Of a stretch of 64,000 bases of DNA, positions 54,331 through 63,180 are shown piece by piece. The notes beneath the pieces were generated by a model that was given only the letters and a program-made list of their open reading frames with translations, ran no database searches and had not been told where the DNA came from. Position 1 is the first letter of the stretch. Each line of letters starts with the position of its first letter. The DNA is from Xylophilus ampelinus. GTDB lineage: Bacteria; Pseudomonadota; Gammaproteobacteria; Burkholderiales; Burkholderiaceae_C. Made by a program: the position numbers and the translations under genes. The stretch is taken from contig NZ_CABFMN010000106.1 of NCBI RefSeq assembly GCF_901875635.1, positions 1-64,000 of the forward strand, read 5' to 3'.

Positions 54331-55068
54331 TCATTGCGCGTCGTGGAAGATCAGCCCCAGCGTGTGGCGCCGGCCGCTGCGCACGCGGCTCACGCCGTGG
54401 CGCAGGTTCACACGGTACACGCCGCGCGTGCCCTGCACCGGGCGATGGTGAACCGCGAACACCGCCGCATCGCCCTGGCGCAGCGGCAGCACCATGGGCC
54501 GCGACTGCATGCGCGGGCGCTGCTCGGTCATGACGAACTCGCCGCCCTCGAAATCGCGGCCGGGCTCGGACAGCACCACCACCACCTGCAGCGGGAACAC
54601 GTGCTCGCCGTACAGATCCTGGTGCAGGCAGTTGAAGTCCCCCTCGCCGTAGCGCAGCAGCAGCGGCGTGGGGCGCTGCTGGCCTGCGGCGTGGCAGCGG
54701 GCCAGGAATTCCTCGTGCCCGGACGGAAATCGCGCCCGCAGCCCCATCGCCGCCTGCCAGCGGTTGGCGATGGGCGCCAGGTGCGGGTAGAAGGCTGCGC
54801 GCAGGGCTGCGATGGCCGGCGGCAGCGGGTACGCGAAGTACTGGTACTCGCCGCGGCCGAAGCCATGGCGGGCCATCACCACGCGACTGCGGAATCGCGC
54901 CGGCTGGTCGTACAGCGCGGCGGCCGCCTCGCACTCCGACGGCGTCAACAGGCCGGGCAGCACGGCCGCGCCTTCGGCGTCGAGGGCCGCGCCGGCCGCA
55001 GCCCAATCGAGCGCGCCGACGCGCGAGGCGCAGCGCAGGGCCGCCGCGTCGGACGGGTTCGCGCTCAC
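54331..55068 (-). CDS. 2-oxoglutarate/Fe(II) oxygenase of the adaptive-response operon
   Basis: A 245-residue protein of the COG3826-type 2OG oxygenases. Iron ligands are probably His149 and Asp151 in NCLHQDLYGEHVFPLQ and a His in FAVHHRPVQGTRG (207/208), with Arg in GVYRVNLRHGVSRVRSG. GTG at 55066-55068 overlaps the ada stop (GTGA), so it is coupled to ada. Its substrate is unknown, but position between ada and alkB implies a role in alkylation damage or response. The AlkB lid motifs are absent, so it is not a second AlkB. Confidence 0.87.
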   Translation of the reverse strand: MSANPSDAAALRCASRVGALDWAAAGAALDAEGAAVLPGLLTPSECEAAAALYDQPARFRSRVVMARHGFGRGEYQYFAYPLPPAIAALRAAFYPHLAPIANRWQAAMGLRARFPSGHEEFLARCHAAGQQRPTPLLLRYGEGDFNCLHQDLYGEHVFPLQVVVVLSEPGRDFEGGEFVMTEQRPRMQSRPMVLPLRQGDAAVFAVHHRPVQGTRGVYRVNLRHGVSRVRSGRRHTLGLIFHDAQ

Positions 55069-56177
55069 GCGGCCGGGCCGGCAGGCAGCGGGGCACCCTC
55101 GCGCGCCAGCAGGCTGCGCTTGCGCTCCACGCCCCAGCGGTAGCCCGACAGGCTGCCGTCGCGGCGCACCACCCGATGGCAGGGAATGGCCACGGCCAGC
55201 GGGTTGGCGCCGCAGGCCTGCGCCACGGCACGCGTGGCGGCGGGCGCGCCGATGCGCTCGGCGATCTCGGCATAGCTGGCCGTCGTCCCCGGCGGGATGG
55301 CGCGCAGCGCCTGCCACACGCGCTGCTGGAAGGCGGTGCCGCGCACGTCCAGCGGCAGGTTGGCGCCCTGCCCCGGCACCTCGACCAGGCCGACCACCTG
55401 CGCGACAAGGCGCTCGAAGTCCGCATCGCCGCCGACCAGGCGCGCCCGCGGAAAGCGGTCCTGCAGCTCGCGCGCGAGCCGCTCGGGGTCGTCGCCCAGG
55501 CTGATGGCGCACACGCCGCGCCCGCTGCGCGCGACCAGGATCGCGCCCAGCGAGCATTCGCCGATGGCGAAGCGGATGTCGGTGTCGGCGCCGCCGGCCC
55601 GCCAGGCGGTGGGCGTCATGCCGAGCACCGCGCCCGCCTCCTCGTAGAAGCGGCTGGCCGTGCCATAGCCCGCGTCGTAGATGGCGTCGGTCACGCGGGC
55701 GCCGGGGTCATCGAGCGCGGCGCGCACACGCTGCGCGCGGTGCGCCGCGGCCCACGCCCGCGGTGTGAGCCCGGTGACGGCCTTGAAGGTGCGGTGCAGG
55801 TGCGACACGCTCAGCCCGGCGCGCTCGGCCAGCGCCTCGAGCGAGGGCGGCTCGTCGGCGACCTCGATGGCGCGGCACAGCTCGGCCACCAGCGCGGCCT
55901 GGCGCTGCGCCAGCGGCGGCGCGTCGGGCCGGCAGCGTTGGCAGGGGCGGAAGCCGGCCCGATCGGCCTCGGCCGGCGTGGCATGGAAGGCGACGTTCTC
56001 CGGGCGCGCCGGACGGGCACCGCAGGAGGGGCGGCAGTACACGCCGGTGGTCTTCACGGAATAGACGAAGCGGCCGTCGGCGGCGGCGTCGCGGGCCTGC
56101 ACCGCGGCCCAGCGCGGGTCGGCAACGGTGGCGGCGGCGCGCAGGGCGCGTGCTTCGGTACGGGTGCTCATGTTCAT
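55065..56177 (-). CDS. ada: Ada, methylated-DNA repair protein and transcriptional activator
   Basis: A 370-residue bifunctional protein. The N-terminal methyl phosphotriester domain has acceptor Cys48 and zinc ligands Cys52, Cys79 and Cys82 (TTGVYCRPSC, FRPCQRCRP). An AraC helix-turn-helix follows (SLEALAERAGLSVSHLHRTF, TDAIYDAGYGTASRFYEEAG). The C-terminal methyltransferase has acceptor Cys333 in AIPCHRVVRRDGSLSGYRWG. ATG 56175-56177 has AAGGA four bases upstream. Methylated Ada activates ada and alkB in E. coli; the same operon logic is expected here. No Ada box was confidently located. Confidence 0.96.
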   Translation of the reverse strand: MNMSTRTEARALRAAATVADPRWAAVQARDAAADGRFVYSVKTTGVYCRPSCGARPARPENVAFHATPAEADRAGFRPCQRCRPDAPPLAQRQAALVAELCRAIEVADEPPSLEALAERAGLSVSHLHRTFKAVTGLTPRAWAAAHRAQRVRAALDDPGARVTDAIYDAGYGTASRFYEEAGAVLGMTPTAWRAGGADTDIRFAIGECSLGAILVARSGRGVCAISLGDDPERLARELQDRFPRARLVGGDADFERLVAQVVGLVEVPGQGANLPLDVRGTAFQQRVWQALRAIPPGTTASYAEIAERIGAPAATRAVAQACGANPLAVAIPCHRVVRRDGSLSGYRWGVERKRSLLAREGAPLPAGPAA

Positions 56178-56283
56178 GGGGTCCTTCCTTTCGGTGTCGG
56201 TGCGAAGGACTGTAGGAAGCATGCCCCGAAGCGGCACCCCGCGTCTTGCTTTCGAATTCGCCCGCGTCGGCACCGGATCGGAA

Positions 56284-56346
56284 TGCTATGAAATCGATAG
56301 CTGTTCGCGCCCGCTGCACGGGCGCTGGAGGCCCAAAAGGCACTGA
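56284..56346 (+). repeat. Comamonad two-hairpin intergenic repeat, copy 8
   Basis: Forward orientation: GCTATGAAATCGATAGC, then hairpin GCGCCCG-CTGCA-CGGGCGC, then GCCCAAAAGGCACTGA. Unlike most copies it lies between divergent genes (ada and the MFS gene), about 110 bases upstream of ada. Confidence 0.9.
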
Positions 56347-56517
56347 ATCGACGGGATGCGGGCAGGCATCCGCATCGCGCGTGCGGCGACCATTGTTGAC
56401 CGTCGGGAAACACTCTTCTGGCCTGCCGCGCCTTGGTCGGCCCGGTCCCCGCGTCCAGACTCGGCCGTTCGCTGTCCCGGCAGCCTGCCCTCGCCATCCC
56501 ATCCCGACAGGAACCCC

Positions 56518-57780
56518 ATGTCCGCCACCTGCCCCACCTGCGACGACGCCCTGCTGGCCCCGGCCGGCCAACCCGTCACCGCCGCCCCCAGCCCGGCGCC
56601 GGCCTCCGCCGCCGCAGCGTGGCCCGCCGTCGCCGCCGTCTCGGTCGGCACCTTCGTCATGGTGTCGACCGAGTTCATGCCCATCGGCCTGCTCACCGAC
56701 ATCGCACGCGGCCTGCAGGTCACGGACGGCGTGGCCGGCCTCATGGTCACCATGCCGGGCGTGCTGGCAGCTCTGGCGGCGCCGGGGCTGGGCGTGGCGG
56801 CCGGACGGCTCGACCGCCGCACGGTGATGGTCGCGCTCACCGCGCTGCTGCTGGTGTCCAACCTCATGGCCGCGCTCGCGCCCAACTTCGCGACCATGCT
56901 CGCGGCCCGCCTGCTGCTGGGCCTGTGCGTGGGCGGCTTCTGGACCTTCGCCCCCGGCGTGGCGACGCAGCTGGTGCCGCCCGAGGCGCAGGCGCGCGCC
57001 GTGTCGATGGTGCTGGCGGGCGTGTCGGTGAGCACCGTGTTCGGCGTGCCGGCCGGTTCGCTGCTGGGCAGCCTCGCGGGCTGGCGCTTCGCCTTCTTCG
57101 CCTCGGCCGCGCTCACCATCGTCGTGCTGATCGCGCAATGGCGGCTGCTGCCGGCGCTGCCGCCCTCGCGCCCCATCCGTGCGCGCGACCTGCTCATGCC
57201 GCTGACGCGCCGGCTCTCGCGCGCCGGGCTGATCGCGGTGGTGCTGATGGTGATGGGCCATTTCGCCGCCTACACCTACCTCAAGCCGCTGCTGCTGCAG
57301 GTCTTCGGCCTGTCGGCGACGCACGTGACGGCGCTGCTGCTGACCTATGGGGCGGCGGGCTTCTTCGGCAACTTCCTGGTCGGCACGATCGTGGCCCGCA
57401 GCGCGCGACTGGCCCTGGTGGCCACCACGGGCCTGCTGGCGGTGGCGCTGCTGATGTCGACGCTGGCCGGCGACGGGCTGGTGGCCGGCGCCCTGGTGGT
57501 GCTGGCCTGGGGCGTGGCCTTCGGCATGGTGCCGGGCGCCGCCACGGGCTGGATGCTCCACGCCTTGCCCGAGGCGCCCGAGGCCGGCCAGGCGATGCTG
57601 GTGACGGCCTTCCAGGTCGCCATCGCCAGCGGCGCCACGCTGGGCGGCCGGGTGGTCGACGGCAGCGGCATCACCAGCGCGATGCTGGTGAGCGCGGCGC
57701 TGGTGGCGGGCGCGATGCTCGCGGCGGCGACGCTGGGCCGCGGCGAGCGTCCTGCCCGAGGCGCCGTCAGCGCCCCTTGA
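56518..57780 (+). CDS. MFS transporter (drug:H+ antiporter-like, AraJ/NepI type)
   Basis: A 420-residue major-facilitator protein with about 12 helices. The N-terminal 35 residues are Pro/Ala-rich and include CPTCDD, an unusual cytoplasmic tail. Family motifs: STEFMPIGLLTDIARGLQVT in helix 1 (the DHA12/sugar-efflux style), GRLDRRTVMVALTALLLVSN (motif A) and ARLLLGLCVGGFWTFAPGVA. NepI-like nucleoside or arabinose-type efflux is possible. ATG 56518 is preceded by ACAGGAA. Its 3' end overlaps the convergent FKBP gene by 14 bases. Confidence 0.87.
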   Translation: MSATCPTCDDALLAPAGQPVTAAPSPAPASAAAAWPAVAAVSVGTFVMVSTEFMPIGLLTDIARGLQVTDGVAGLMVTMPGVLAALAAPGLGVAAGRLDRRTVMVALTALLLVSNLMAALAPNFATMLAARLLLGLCVGGFWTFAPGVATQLVPPEAQARAVSMVLAGVSVSTVFGVPAGSLLGSLAGWRFAFFASAALTIVVLIAQWRLLPALPPSRPIRARDLLMPLTRRLSRAGLIAVVLMVMGHFAAYTYLKPLLLQVFGLSATHVTALLLTYGAAGFFGNFLVGTIVARSARLALVATTGLLAVALLMSTLAGDGLVAGALVVLAWGVAFGMVPGAATGWMLHALPEAPEAGQAMLVTAFQVAIASGATLGGRVVDGSGITSAMLVSAALVAGAMLAAATLGRGERPARGAVSAP

Positions 57781-58189
57781 TCGCGATCAGCTCGACCTCG
57801 AAGTTCAGCGTGGCGTTGGGCGGGATCACACCGCCCGCGCCGCGCGCGCCGTAGGCGATGGCAGGTGGGCACACCAGCTTGGCCTTGCCGCCGACCTTCA
57901 TCTTCTGCACGCCTTCGGTCCAGCAGGGGATCACGCGGTTGAGCGGGAACTCCGCCGGCTCGCCCCGCGAATAGGAGCTGTCGAACTCCTTGCCGCTGTC
58001 GGGGAAGGTGCCGCGGTAGTGCACGCGCACGGTGTCGGTGGCGGCCGGGCTGGGGCCGGTGCCCTCCTTCACGCTCTGGTAGACCAGGCCGCTGGGCAGC
58101 GTCTGCGCTGCGGCGGTGGCCTGGGCCTGGGCCTGCGCCAGGGAGGCCATGCACAGGGCGGCGAGCGCCGCGCAAAGGGAAAGTCGCAC
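57767..58189 (-). CDS. Secreted FKBP-type peptidyl-prolyl isomerase
   Basis: A 140-residue FKBP with signal peptide (MRLSLCAALAALCMASLAQA). Domain motifs: LPSGLVYQSVKEGTGPSPAA, VHYRGTFPDSGKEFDSSY and ending PPNATLNFEVELIAIKG, characteristic of FklB/Mip-type isomerases without the dimerisation arm. GTG start with AAGGA eight bases upstream. Predicted to help periplasmic protein folding. Confidence 0.92.
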   Translation of the reverse strand: MRLSLCAALAALCMASLAQAQAQATAAAQTLPSGLVYQSVKEGTGPSPAATDTVRVHYRGTFPDSGKEFDSSYSRGEPAEFPLNRVIPCWTEGVQKMKVGGKAKLVCPPAIAYGARGAGGVIPPNATLNFEVELIAIKGR

Positions 58190-58251
58190 GGGAGAAGTCC
58201 TTCTTCGGATGGGAGTCGGCCATTATGGGCGGGCGAGCAGGCACCCTCCAA

Positions 58252-58312
58252 TGCTATGAAATCAATAGCTGCCAGCGCCCGTCCCGCAGGCGCTGGGGCC
58301 CGATTTGGCCTG
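58252..58312 (+). repeat. Comamonad two-hairpin intergenic repeat, copy 9
   Basis: Forward orientation: GCTATGAAATCAATAGC, GC hairpin GCGCC-CGTCCCGCA-GGCGC, tail CCCGATTTGGCCT. It lies between divergent fkp-type and eat genes, 20 bases upstream of the sigma-54 promoter. Confidence 0.88.
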
Positions 58313-58331
58313 CAAACAGGAGACATCCCCC

Positions 58332-58346
58332 TGGCACCGGTCTTGC
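58332..58346 (+). promoter_or_regulatory. Sigma-54 promoter of eat-eutB-eutC
   Basis: TGGCACCGGTCTTGC agrees with the sigma-54 consensus TGGCACG-N4-TTGC except for the seventh base. GG (58333-58334) and GC (58345-58346) have the required 10-base spacing. Predicted transcription start is about 58357, giving a leader near 45 bases to the eat ATG. Sigma-54 control of eat-eutBC through EatR is known in Pseudomonas aeruginosa, which supports the call. No enhancer-binding protein gene is in the window. Confidence 0.8.
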
Positions 58347-58401
58347 TCCGGATGACAAGTGCCCCACCCCGGGGCCATCATCACCCAGGGAGCCACCGCC
58401 C

Positions 58402-59796
58402 ATGTCGAGCCTCACGCCCACGCCCCACACGCCCGCCCTCAAGAAGGTGCTCGGCCCGCTGCAGCTCTGGGGCATCGCCGTCGGGCTGGTGATCTCGGGC
58501 GAATACTTCGGCTGGAGCTACGGCTGGAACAGCGCCGGCACGCTGGGCTTCCTGGTCGCCACGGTCCTCGTGGCGGCGATGTACACCACCTTCATCTTCA
58601 GCTTCACCGAGCTGTCCACCGCCATCCCGCACGCCGGGGGCCCTTTCGCGTATGCGCGGCGCGCCTTCGGCCCGACGGGCGGCTTCATCGCCGGCTTCGC
58701 GACCTTGATCGAGTTCGTGTTCGCGCCGCCGGCCATCGCGCTGGCCATCGGCGCCTACCTGAACGTGCAGTTCCCGGGCATCAACGCCAAGTACATCGCG
58801 CTGGGCGCCTACGTCGTCTTCATCGGCCTGAACTGGCTGGGCGTGGGCATCGCGGCCGCCTTCGAGCTCTTCGTCACCGTGCTGGCCATCGTGGAGCTGC
58901 TGGTCTTCATGGGCGTGGTGGCGCCGGGCTGGTCGTGGGGCAACTTCGTCGCGCACGGCTGGGCGGGCGGCGACGTGCTCAACGGCGCGGCACTCTCGGG
59001 CATCTTCGCCTCCATCCCCTTCGCGATCTGGTTCTTTTTGGCCATCGAGGGCGCGGCCATGGCGGCCGAGGAGGCGCGCGACCCGCACCGCACCATTCCC
59101 GTCGCCTACATCGCCGGCATCCTCACCCTGGTGCTGCTGGCCTTCGGCGTGATGCTGTTCGCCGGCGGCGTGGGCGACTGGCGCCAGCTCGCCAACATCA
59201 ACGACCCCCTGCCGCAGGCCATGAAGGCCGTGGTCGGCGCCAGCAGCGGCTGGCTGCACATGCTGGTGTGGATCGGGCTGTTCGGCCTGGTGGCAAGCTT
59301 CCACGGGATCATCATGGGCTACTCGCGGCAGATCTTCGCGTTGGCGCGCGCCGGCTACCTGCCGCGGTATTTCGCGGCGCTGAGCCCGCGCTTCGACACG
59401 CCGCACCGCGCACTCATCGCCGGGGGCGTGATCGGCGTGGCGGCGATCTTCAGCGACGAATGGGTGCAGTTCGGCGGCCAGACGCTGACGGCCAACATCG
59501 TCACGATGGCGGTGCTCGGGGCCATCGTGATGTACCTGGTGTCGATGGCCTCGCTGTTTCGCCTGCGCCATGCCGAGCCCGCGCTGCCGCGGCCCTATCG
59601 CGCGCCCTTCTATCCGGTGTTCCCGGCCATCGCGCTGGGCCTGGGCCTGGTGTGCCTGGGCGCGATGGTCTGGTTCAACGGCATGCTGACCTTGCTCTTC
59701 GCCGTGCTGATGGCGCTGGCCTACGCGTATTTCCGAAGCACGGCCGCCCAGCGGGCCGCCGCCGCGCCCGACGATCTGCTGTCCACCCCCTCCTGA
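58402..59796 (+). CDS. eat: Ethanolamine permease
   Basis: A 464-residue APC-superfamily transporter. Typical Eat segments: LGPLQLWGIAVGLVISGEYF, YGWNSAGTLGFLVATVLVAA, AIPHAGGPFAYARRAFGPTG and SFHGIIMGYSRQIFALARAG. It is followed after four bases by eutB, which defines substrate as ethanolamine. ATG 58402 starts MSSLTPTPHT; the long upstream opening is not used because the sigma-54 promoter lies in it. Confidence 0.93.
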   Translation: MSSLTPTPHTPALKKVLGPLQLWGIAVGLVISGEYFGWSYGWNSAGTLGFLVATVLVAAMYTTFIFSFTELSTAIPHAGGPFAYARRAFGPTGGFIAGFATLIEFVFAPPAIALAIGAYLNVQFPGINAKYIALGAYVVFIGLNWLGVGIAAAFELFVTVLAIVELLVFMGVVAPGWSWGNFVAHGWAGGDVLNGAALSGIFASIPFAIWFFLAIEGAAMAAEEARDPHRTIPVAYIAGILTLVLLAFGVMLFAGGVGDWRQLANINDPLPQAMKAVVGASSGWLHMLVWIGLFGLVASFHGIIMGYSRQIFALARAGYLPRYFAALSPRFDTPHRALIAGGVIGVAAIFSDEWVQFGGQTLTANIVTMAVLGAIVMYLVSMASLFRLRHAEPALPRPYRAPFYPVFPAIALGLGLVCLGAMVWFNGMLTLLFAVLMALAYAYFRSTAAQRAAAAPDDLLSTPS

Positions 59797-59800
59797 GCCA

Positions 59801-61198
59801 ATGCGCTACCGCACCACCATCGACGGGCATGTCTTCGCGTTCGAGGACCTGAAGCAGGTCATGGCCTGCGCCAGCCCCGCGCGCTCCGGCGACTACCTGG
59901 CGGGCATCGGCGCTGCCACGGCGCGACAGCGCATGGCGGCGCGCCACGTGCTGGCCGAAACGCCGCTCGCGCAGTTCCTCACCGAGGCGCTGGTGCCCTA
60001 CGAGAGCGACAACATCACGCGGCTCGTGATCGACACGCACGATGCGGCCGCGTTCGCGCCGGTGACGCACCTCACGGTGGGGGACTTCCGCAACTGGCTG
60101 CTGTCGGAGCGAGCCACGCCTGCGGTGCTGGGCGCGCTCGCGCCCGGCGTCACGCCGGAGATGGCCGCTGCCGTCTCCAAGCTCATGCGCAACCAGGACC
60201 TCATCGCGGTGGCGAAGAAGTGCCGTGTGGTCACGCGCTTTCGCGACACGCTGGGGCTGCCCGGCCACCTGGCGGTGCGGCTGCAGCCCAACCACCCGAC
60301 CGACGACCTGCGCGGCATCGCCGCCTCGACCCTCGACGGCCTGCTGTACGGGGCCGGCGACGCGGTGATCGGCATCAACCCCGCCTCCGACAGCCTGCCC
60401 GTGCTGGACAAGCTGCTGCGCATGCTCGACGAGCTGATCGCGCGCTTCGAGATTCCCACCCAGAGCTGCGTGCTCACGCACGTCACCAACACGCTGCGGC
60501 TGGCGAACGAGGGTGCGCCCGTCGACCTGGTCTTCCAGTCCATCGGCGGGACCGAGAAGACGAACCGCTCCTTCGGCGTCACGCCCGAGCTGCTCGACGA
60601 GGCCCATGCCGCGGCGCAGGCCCTGCAGCGCGGCACCGTGGGCAACAACTGCATGTACTTCGAGACCGGCCAGGGCAGCGCCCTGTCGGCCGATGCGAAC
60701 TTCGGCGTGGACCAGCAGACCTGCGAGGCCCGCGCCTATGGGCTGGCGCGCCGCTACCGGCCGTTCCTCGTGAACACCGTGGTCGGCTTCATCGGCCCCG
60801 AGTACCTGTTCGACGGCAAGCAGATCACCCGTGCCGGCCTGGAAGACCACTTCTGCGGCAAGCTGCTGGGCCTGCCCATGGGCTGCGACGTCTGCTACAC
60901 CAACCACGCCGAGGCCGACCAGGACGACATGGACACGCTGCTGGTGCTGCTGGGCACCGCGGGGCTGAACTTCATCATGGGCGTGCCGGGCGCCGACGAC
61001 GTGATGCTCAACTACCAGAGCACGTCCTTCCACGACGCGCTCTTCGTGCGCGAGACGCTCGGCCTGCAGCGCTCACCCGAGTTCGAGGCCTGGCTGCAGC
61101 GCATGCGCATCACCGGGGACGAAGGCCGCCTGCTGCCACCCGCGGCGAACCGTTTGCTGGCCGACATGCGCGGCCTGTCGGCCCTGTCTGCACCATGA
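59801..61198 (+). CDS. eutB: Ethanolamine ammonia-lyase large subunit
   Basis: A 465-residue catalytic subunit of the B12-dependent lyase that turns ethanolamine into acetaldehyde and ammonia. MRYRTTIDGHVFAFEDLKQV, NPASDSLPVLDKLLRML, QSIGGTEKTNRSFGV and FETGQGSALSADANFGVDQQ are family hallmarks. No microcompartment shell genes are present, so this is the simple cytosolic pathway. A B12 supply is required; no B12 genes are in the window. Confidence 0.96.
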   Translation: MRYRTTIDGHVFAFEDLKQVMACASPARSGDYLAGIGAATARQRMAARHVLAETPLAQFLTEALVPYESDNITRLVIDTHDAAAFAPVTHLTVGDFRNWLLSERATPAVLGALAPGVTPEMAAAVSKLMRNQDLIAVAKKCRVVTRFRDTLGLPGHLAVRLQPNHPTDDLRGIAASTLDGLLYGAGDAVIGINPASDSLPVLDKLLRMLDELIARFEIPTQSCVLTHVTNTLRLANEGAPVDLVFQSIGGTEKTNRSFGVTPELLDEAHAAAQALQRGTVGNNCMYFETGQGSALSADANFGVDQQTCEARAYGLARRYRPFLVNTVVGFIGPEYLFDGKQITRAGLEDHFCGKLLGLPMGCDVCYTNHAEADQDDMDTLLVLLGTAGLNFIMGVPGADDVMLNYQSTSFHDALFVRETLGLQRSPEFEAWLQRMRITGDEGRLLPPAANRLLADMRGLSALSAP

Positions 61199-61995
61199 GC
61201 GATGCCGACCCGCCCCTGGTGACGCCCAACCCCTGGCAGGACTGGCGACAGGCCACGCCCGCGCGGCTGGCGCTCGGCCGCGCCGGTGCCGGCATGCCCA
61301 CCGACGAGACCCTGCGCTTCGGCTGGGCGCATGCGCTGGCGCGCGATGCGATCCACGCGGCGCTCGACGTCGATGCCCTGGCGGCGCAGTTCGCCGAGGA
61401 CGGCTGGACCGTCGCGCGAGCCCGCAGCCGGGCTGCCGACCGCGTGACCTACCTGCGCCGCCCCGACCTCGGCCGCCAGCTCGACCCGCGGGACGCCGAA
61501 GCCCTGCGCGCCGTGCCGCGCGACGCTGCCTGCGATCTCGCCGTGGTGGTGGGCGACGGGCTGTCCTCGCTGGCCGTCGAGCGGCAGGCTCGGCCGTTGC
61601 TGCAGGCGCTGAGGCCCCTGTTGCCCGCGAGCCTGGTGCTGGCGCCGCTCGTGATCGCCACGCAGGCCCGCGTGGCGCTGGCCGACGAGGTGGGCGAGCT
61701 CTTCGGTGCGCGCCTGGCGGTGATCCTCATCGGCGAGCGGCCGGGCCTGAGCTCGCCCGACAGCCTGGGCATCTACCTCACGCACGCACCCCGGCGGGGC
61801 CGGAACGATGCCGAGCGCAACTGCATCTCGAACGTGCGGCCCGAGGGCCTGGCGCCCGCGCTCGCCGCTGCCAAGCTGGCCTGGCTGGTGCGAGAGGCCT
61901 TGCGGCGTGGGCTGACCGGGGTGGACCTCAAGGACGAGAGCGATCGGGCCGTGCTCGATGGCAGCACCGGCACGTCACCGCGTATCAGTACTTGA
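61195..61995 (+). CDS. eutC: Ethanolamine ammonia-lyase small subunit
   Basis: A 266-residue subunit forming part of the B12-binding interface. VTPNPWQDWRQATPARLALG, DLAVVVGDGLSSLAVERQAR, ILIGERPGLSSPDSLGIYLT and ERNCISNVRPEGL match EutC. ATG overlaps the eutB stop (ATGA). The acetaldehyde dehydrogenase expected downstream is missing, so acetaldehyde oxidation must be encoded elsewhere. The 3' end overlaps the convergent small gene by 11 bases. Confidence 0.95.
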   Translation: MSDADPPLVTPNPWQDWRQATPARLALGRAGAGMPTDETLRFGWAHALARDAIHAALDVDALAAQFAEDGWTVARARSRAADRVTYLRRPDLGRQLDPRDAEALRAVPRDAACDLAVVVGDGLSSLAVERQARPLLQALRPLLPASLVLAPLVIATQARVALADEVGELFGARLAVILIGERPGLSSPDSLGIYLTHAPRRGRNDAERNCISNVRPEGLAPALAAAKLAWLVREALRRGLTGVDLKDESDRAVLDGSTGTSPRIST

Positions 61996-62338
61996 TCTGC
62001 ACACCGGCCTTCACGCCGTGCCTGTCCTTGCCGTCGGACTCGGCGCCGGCCGAAAAGGACACATCGCCGCCCGTGCTGCCGCCGACCGAATAGGTCGGTC
62101 GCGTGGTGGAGGTGTCCATGCCGCCGTAGAGGCCGCTGCCGTCCTTGCGCTGGACGCCGACGGTGGCGCCGTGCGCCTCCATCGAGGTTTCGGTGGGCGT
62201 GACCTTCGGCGCGACGTAGACGGATCCCTTCTCGTCGGAGTCGATCGGGAGCTTGGGCTCGTCGGCGTGGGCGAACACCGGCGCCAGAAAGAGCGCCAGC
62301 ATGGCGAGGGTGAACGAAGGGGATGGGGAAGCGGACAT
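61985..62338 (-). CDS. Small secreted hypothetical protein
   Basis: A 117-residue protein with a clear signal peptide (MSASPSPSFTLAMLALFLAP, cleaved near FAHADE). The mature part is polar and Gly/Ser/Thr rich, with alternating strands (GATVGVQRKDGSGLYGGMD, YSVGGSTGGDVSFSAGAESD) that suggest a small beta-structured periplasmic or outer-membrane protein. The end KAGVQIKY has a terminal aromatic residue like beta-barrel proteins. No family recognised. Confidence 0.65.
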   Translation of the reverse strand: MSASPSPSFTLAMLALFLAPVFAHADEPKLPIDSDEKGSVYVAPKVTPTETSMEAHGATVGVQRKDGSGLYGGMDTSTTRPTYSVGGSTGGDVSFSAGAESDGKDRHGVKAGVQIKY

Positions 62339-62506
62339 GAGGATGGTGCCGGCAGGCTCGCGCCCGCGCAGCCGTGCATCGATGCGCTCGACTGTTGCAG
62401 AGTGTGCGCGGCCCGGCTGTCGGACGGCATCCTGTCCGGCCGGCGATGCCATGGGCGCGGGGTCTGCCTATGATGGGCCGATCGATCGATTCCAGGAGAC
62501 ACACCC

Positions 62507-63097
62507 ATGGCCGCCCGTTACCCGCTCGCCGAACTCAAGGACCTGCCCGAGGACATCCGCACCAAGGTGCTGGAGGTCCAGGAAAAAGCCGGCTTCGTGC
62601 CCAACGTGTTCCTCGCCCTGGCGCGCCGTCCGGCGGAGTGGCGTGCCTTCTTCGCGTATCACGATGCGCTGATGGAGCCCGAAAGCGTCGGCCGCACGAG
62701 CTCGCTCAGCAAGGGCGACCGCGAGATGATCGTGACCACCACCAGCGCGGCCAATCAGTGCCTGTACTGCGTGGTGGCGCATGGCGCGCTGCTGCGCATC
62801 TACGAGAAGAAGCCGCTGGTGGCCGACCAGGTGGCGGTGAACTGGCGCAAGGCCGACATCACGCCCCGCCAGCACGCGATGCTCGCTTTCGCGATGAAGG
62901 TGTGCGAGCGCTCGCAGGAGGTCGACGACGCCGACTTCGAGGCCCTGCACGCCCACGGCTTCGACGACGAGGACATCTGGGACATCGCCGCCATCACCGC
63001 CTTCTTCGGCCTGTCCAACCGGCTGGCCAGCTTCAGCGGGATGCAGCCCAACCCCGAGTTCTTCCTCATGGGCCGCGTGCCGCGCGAAAAGAAGTGA
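62507..63097 (+). CDS. AhpD-like/carboxymuconolactone decarboxylase family protein
   Basis: A 196-residue member of the CMD/AhpD fold. The redox motif Cys85-x-x-Cys88-x3-His92 in NQCLYCVVAHGALLR is intact, as in the peroxidase-related (uncharacterised) subgroup. SLSKGDREMIVTTTSAANQC and the C-terminal NPEFFLMGRVPREKK are typical. Likely a thiol-dependent antioxidant protein in the cytoplasm. Start ATG 62507 is preceded by AGGAGA. Confidence 0.9.
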   Translation: MAARYPLAELKDLPEDIRTKVLEVQEKAGFVPNVFLALARRPAEWRAFFAYHDALMEPESVGRTSSLSKGDREMIVTTTSAANQCLYCVVAHGALLRIYEKKPLVADQVAVNWRKADITPRQHAMLAFAMKVCERSQEVDDADFEALHAHGFDDEDIWDIAAITAFFGLSNRLASFSGMQPNPEFFLMGRVPREKK

Positions 63098-63111
63098 TCG
63101 CCTTCAGTCGA

Positions 63112-63173
63112 TTGCTATCTTTTCGATAGCTGCTCCCGCAGGCGCAGCGGGCGCCGCGGGCCGATTTGGCTTG
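63112..63173 (+). repeat. Comamonad two-hairpin intergenic repeat, copy 10
   Basis: Forward orientation: GCTATCTTTTCGATAGC, variant GC segment GCTCCCGCAGGCGCAGCGGG, tail GGCCGATTTGGCTT. Located between convergent CMD-family and eptA-like genes. Confidence 0.88.
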
Positions 63174-63180
63174 AAAAATC

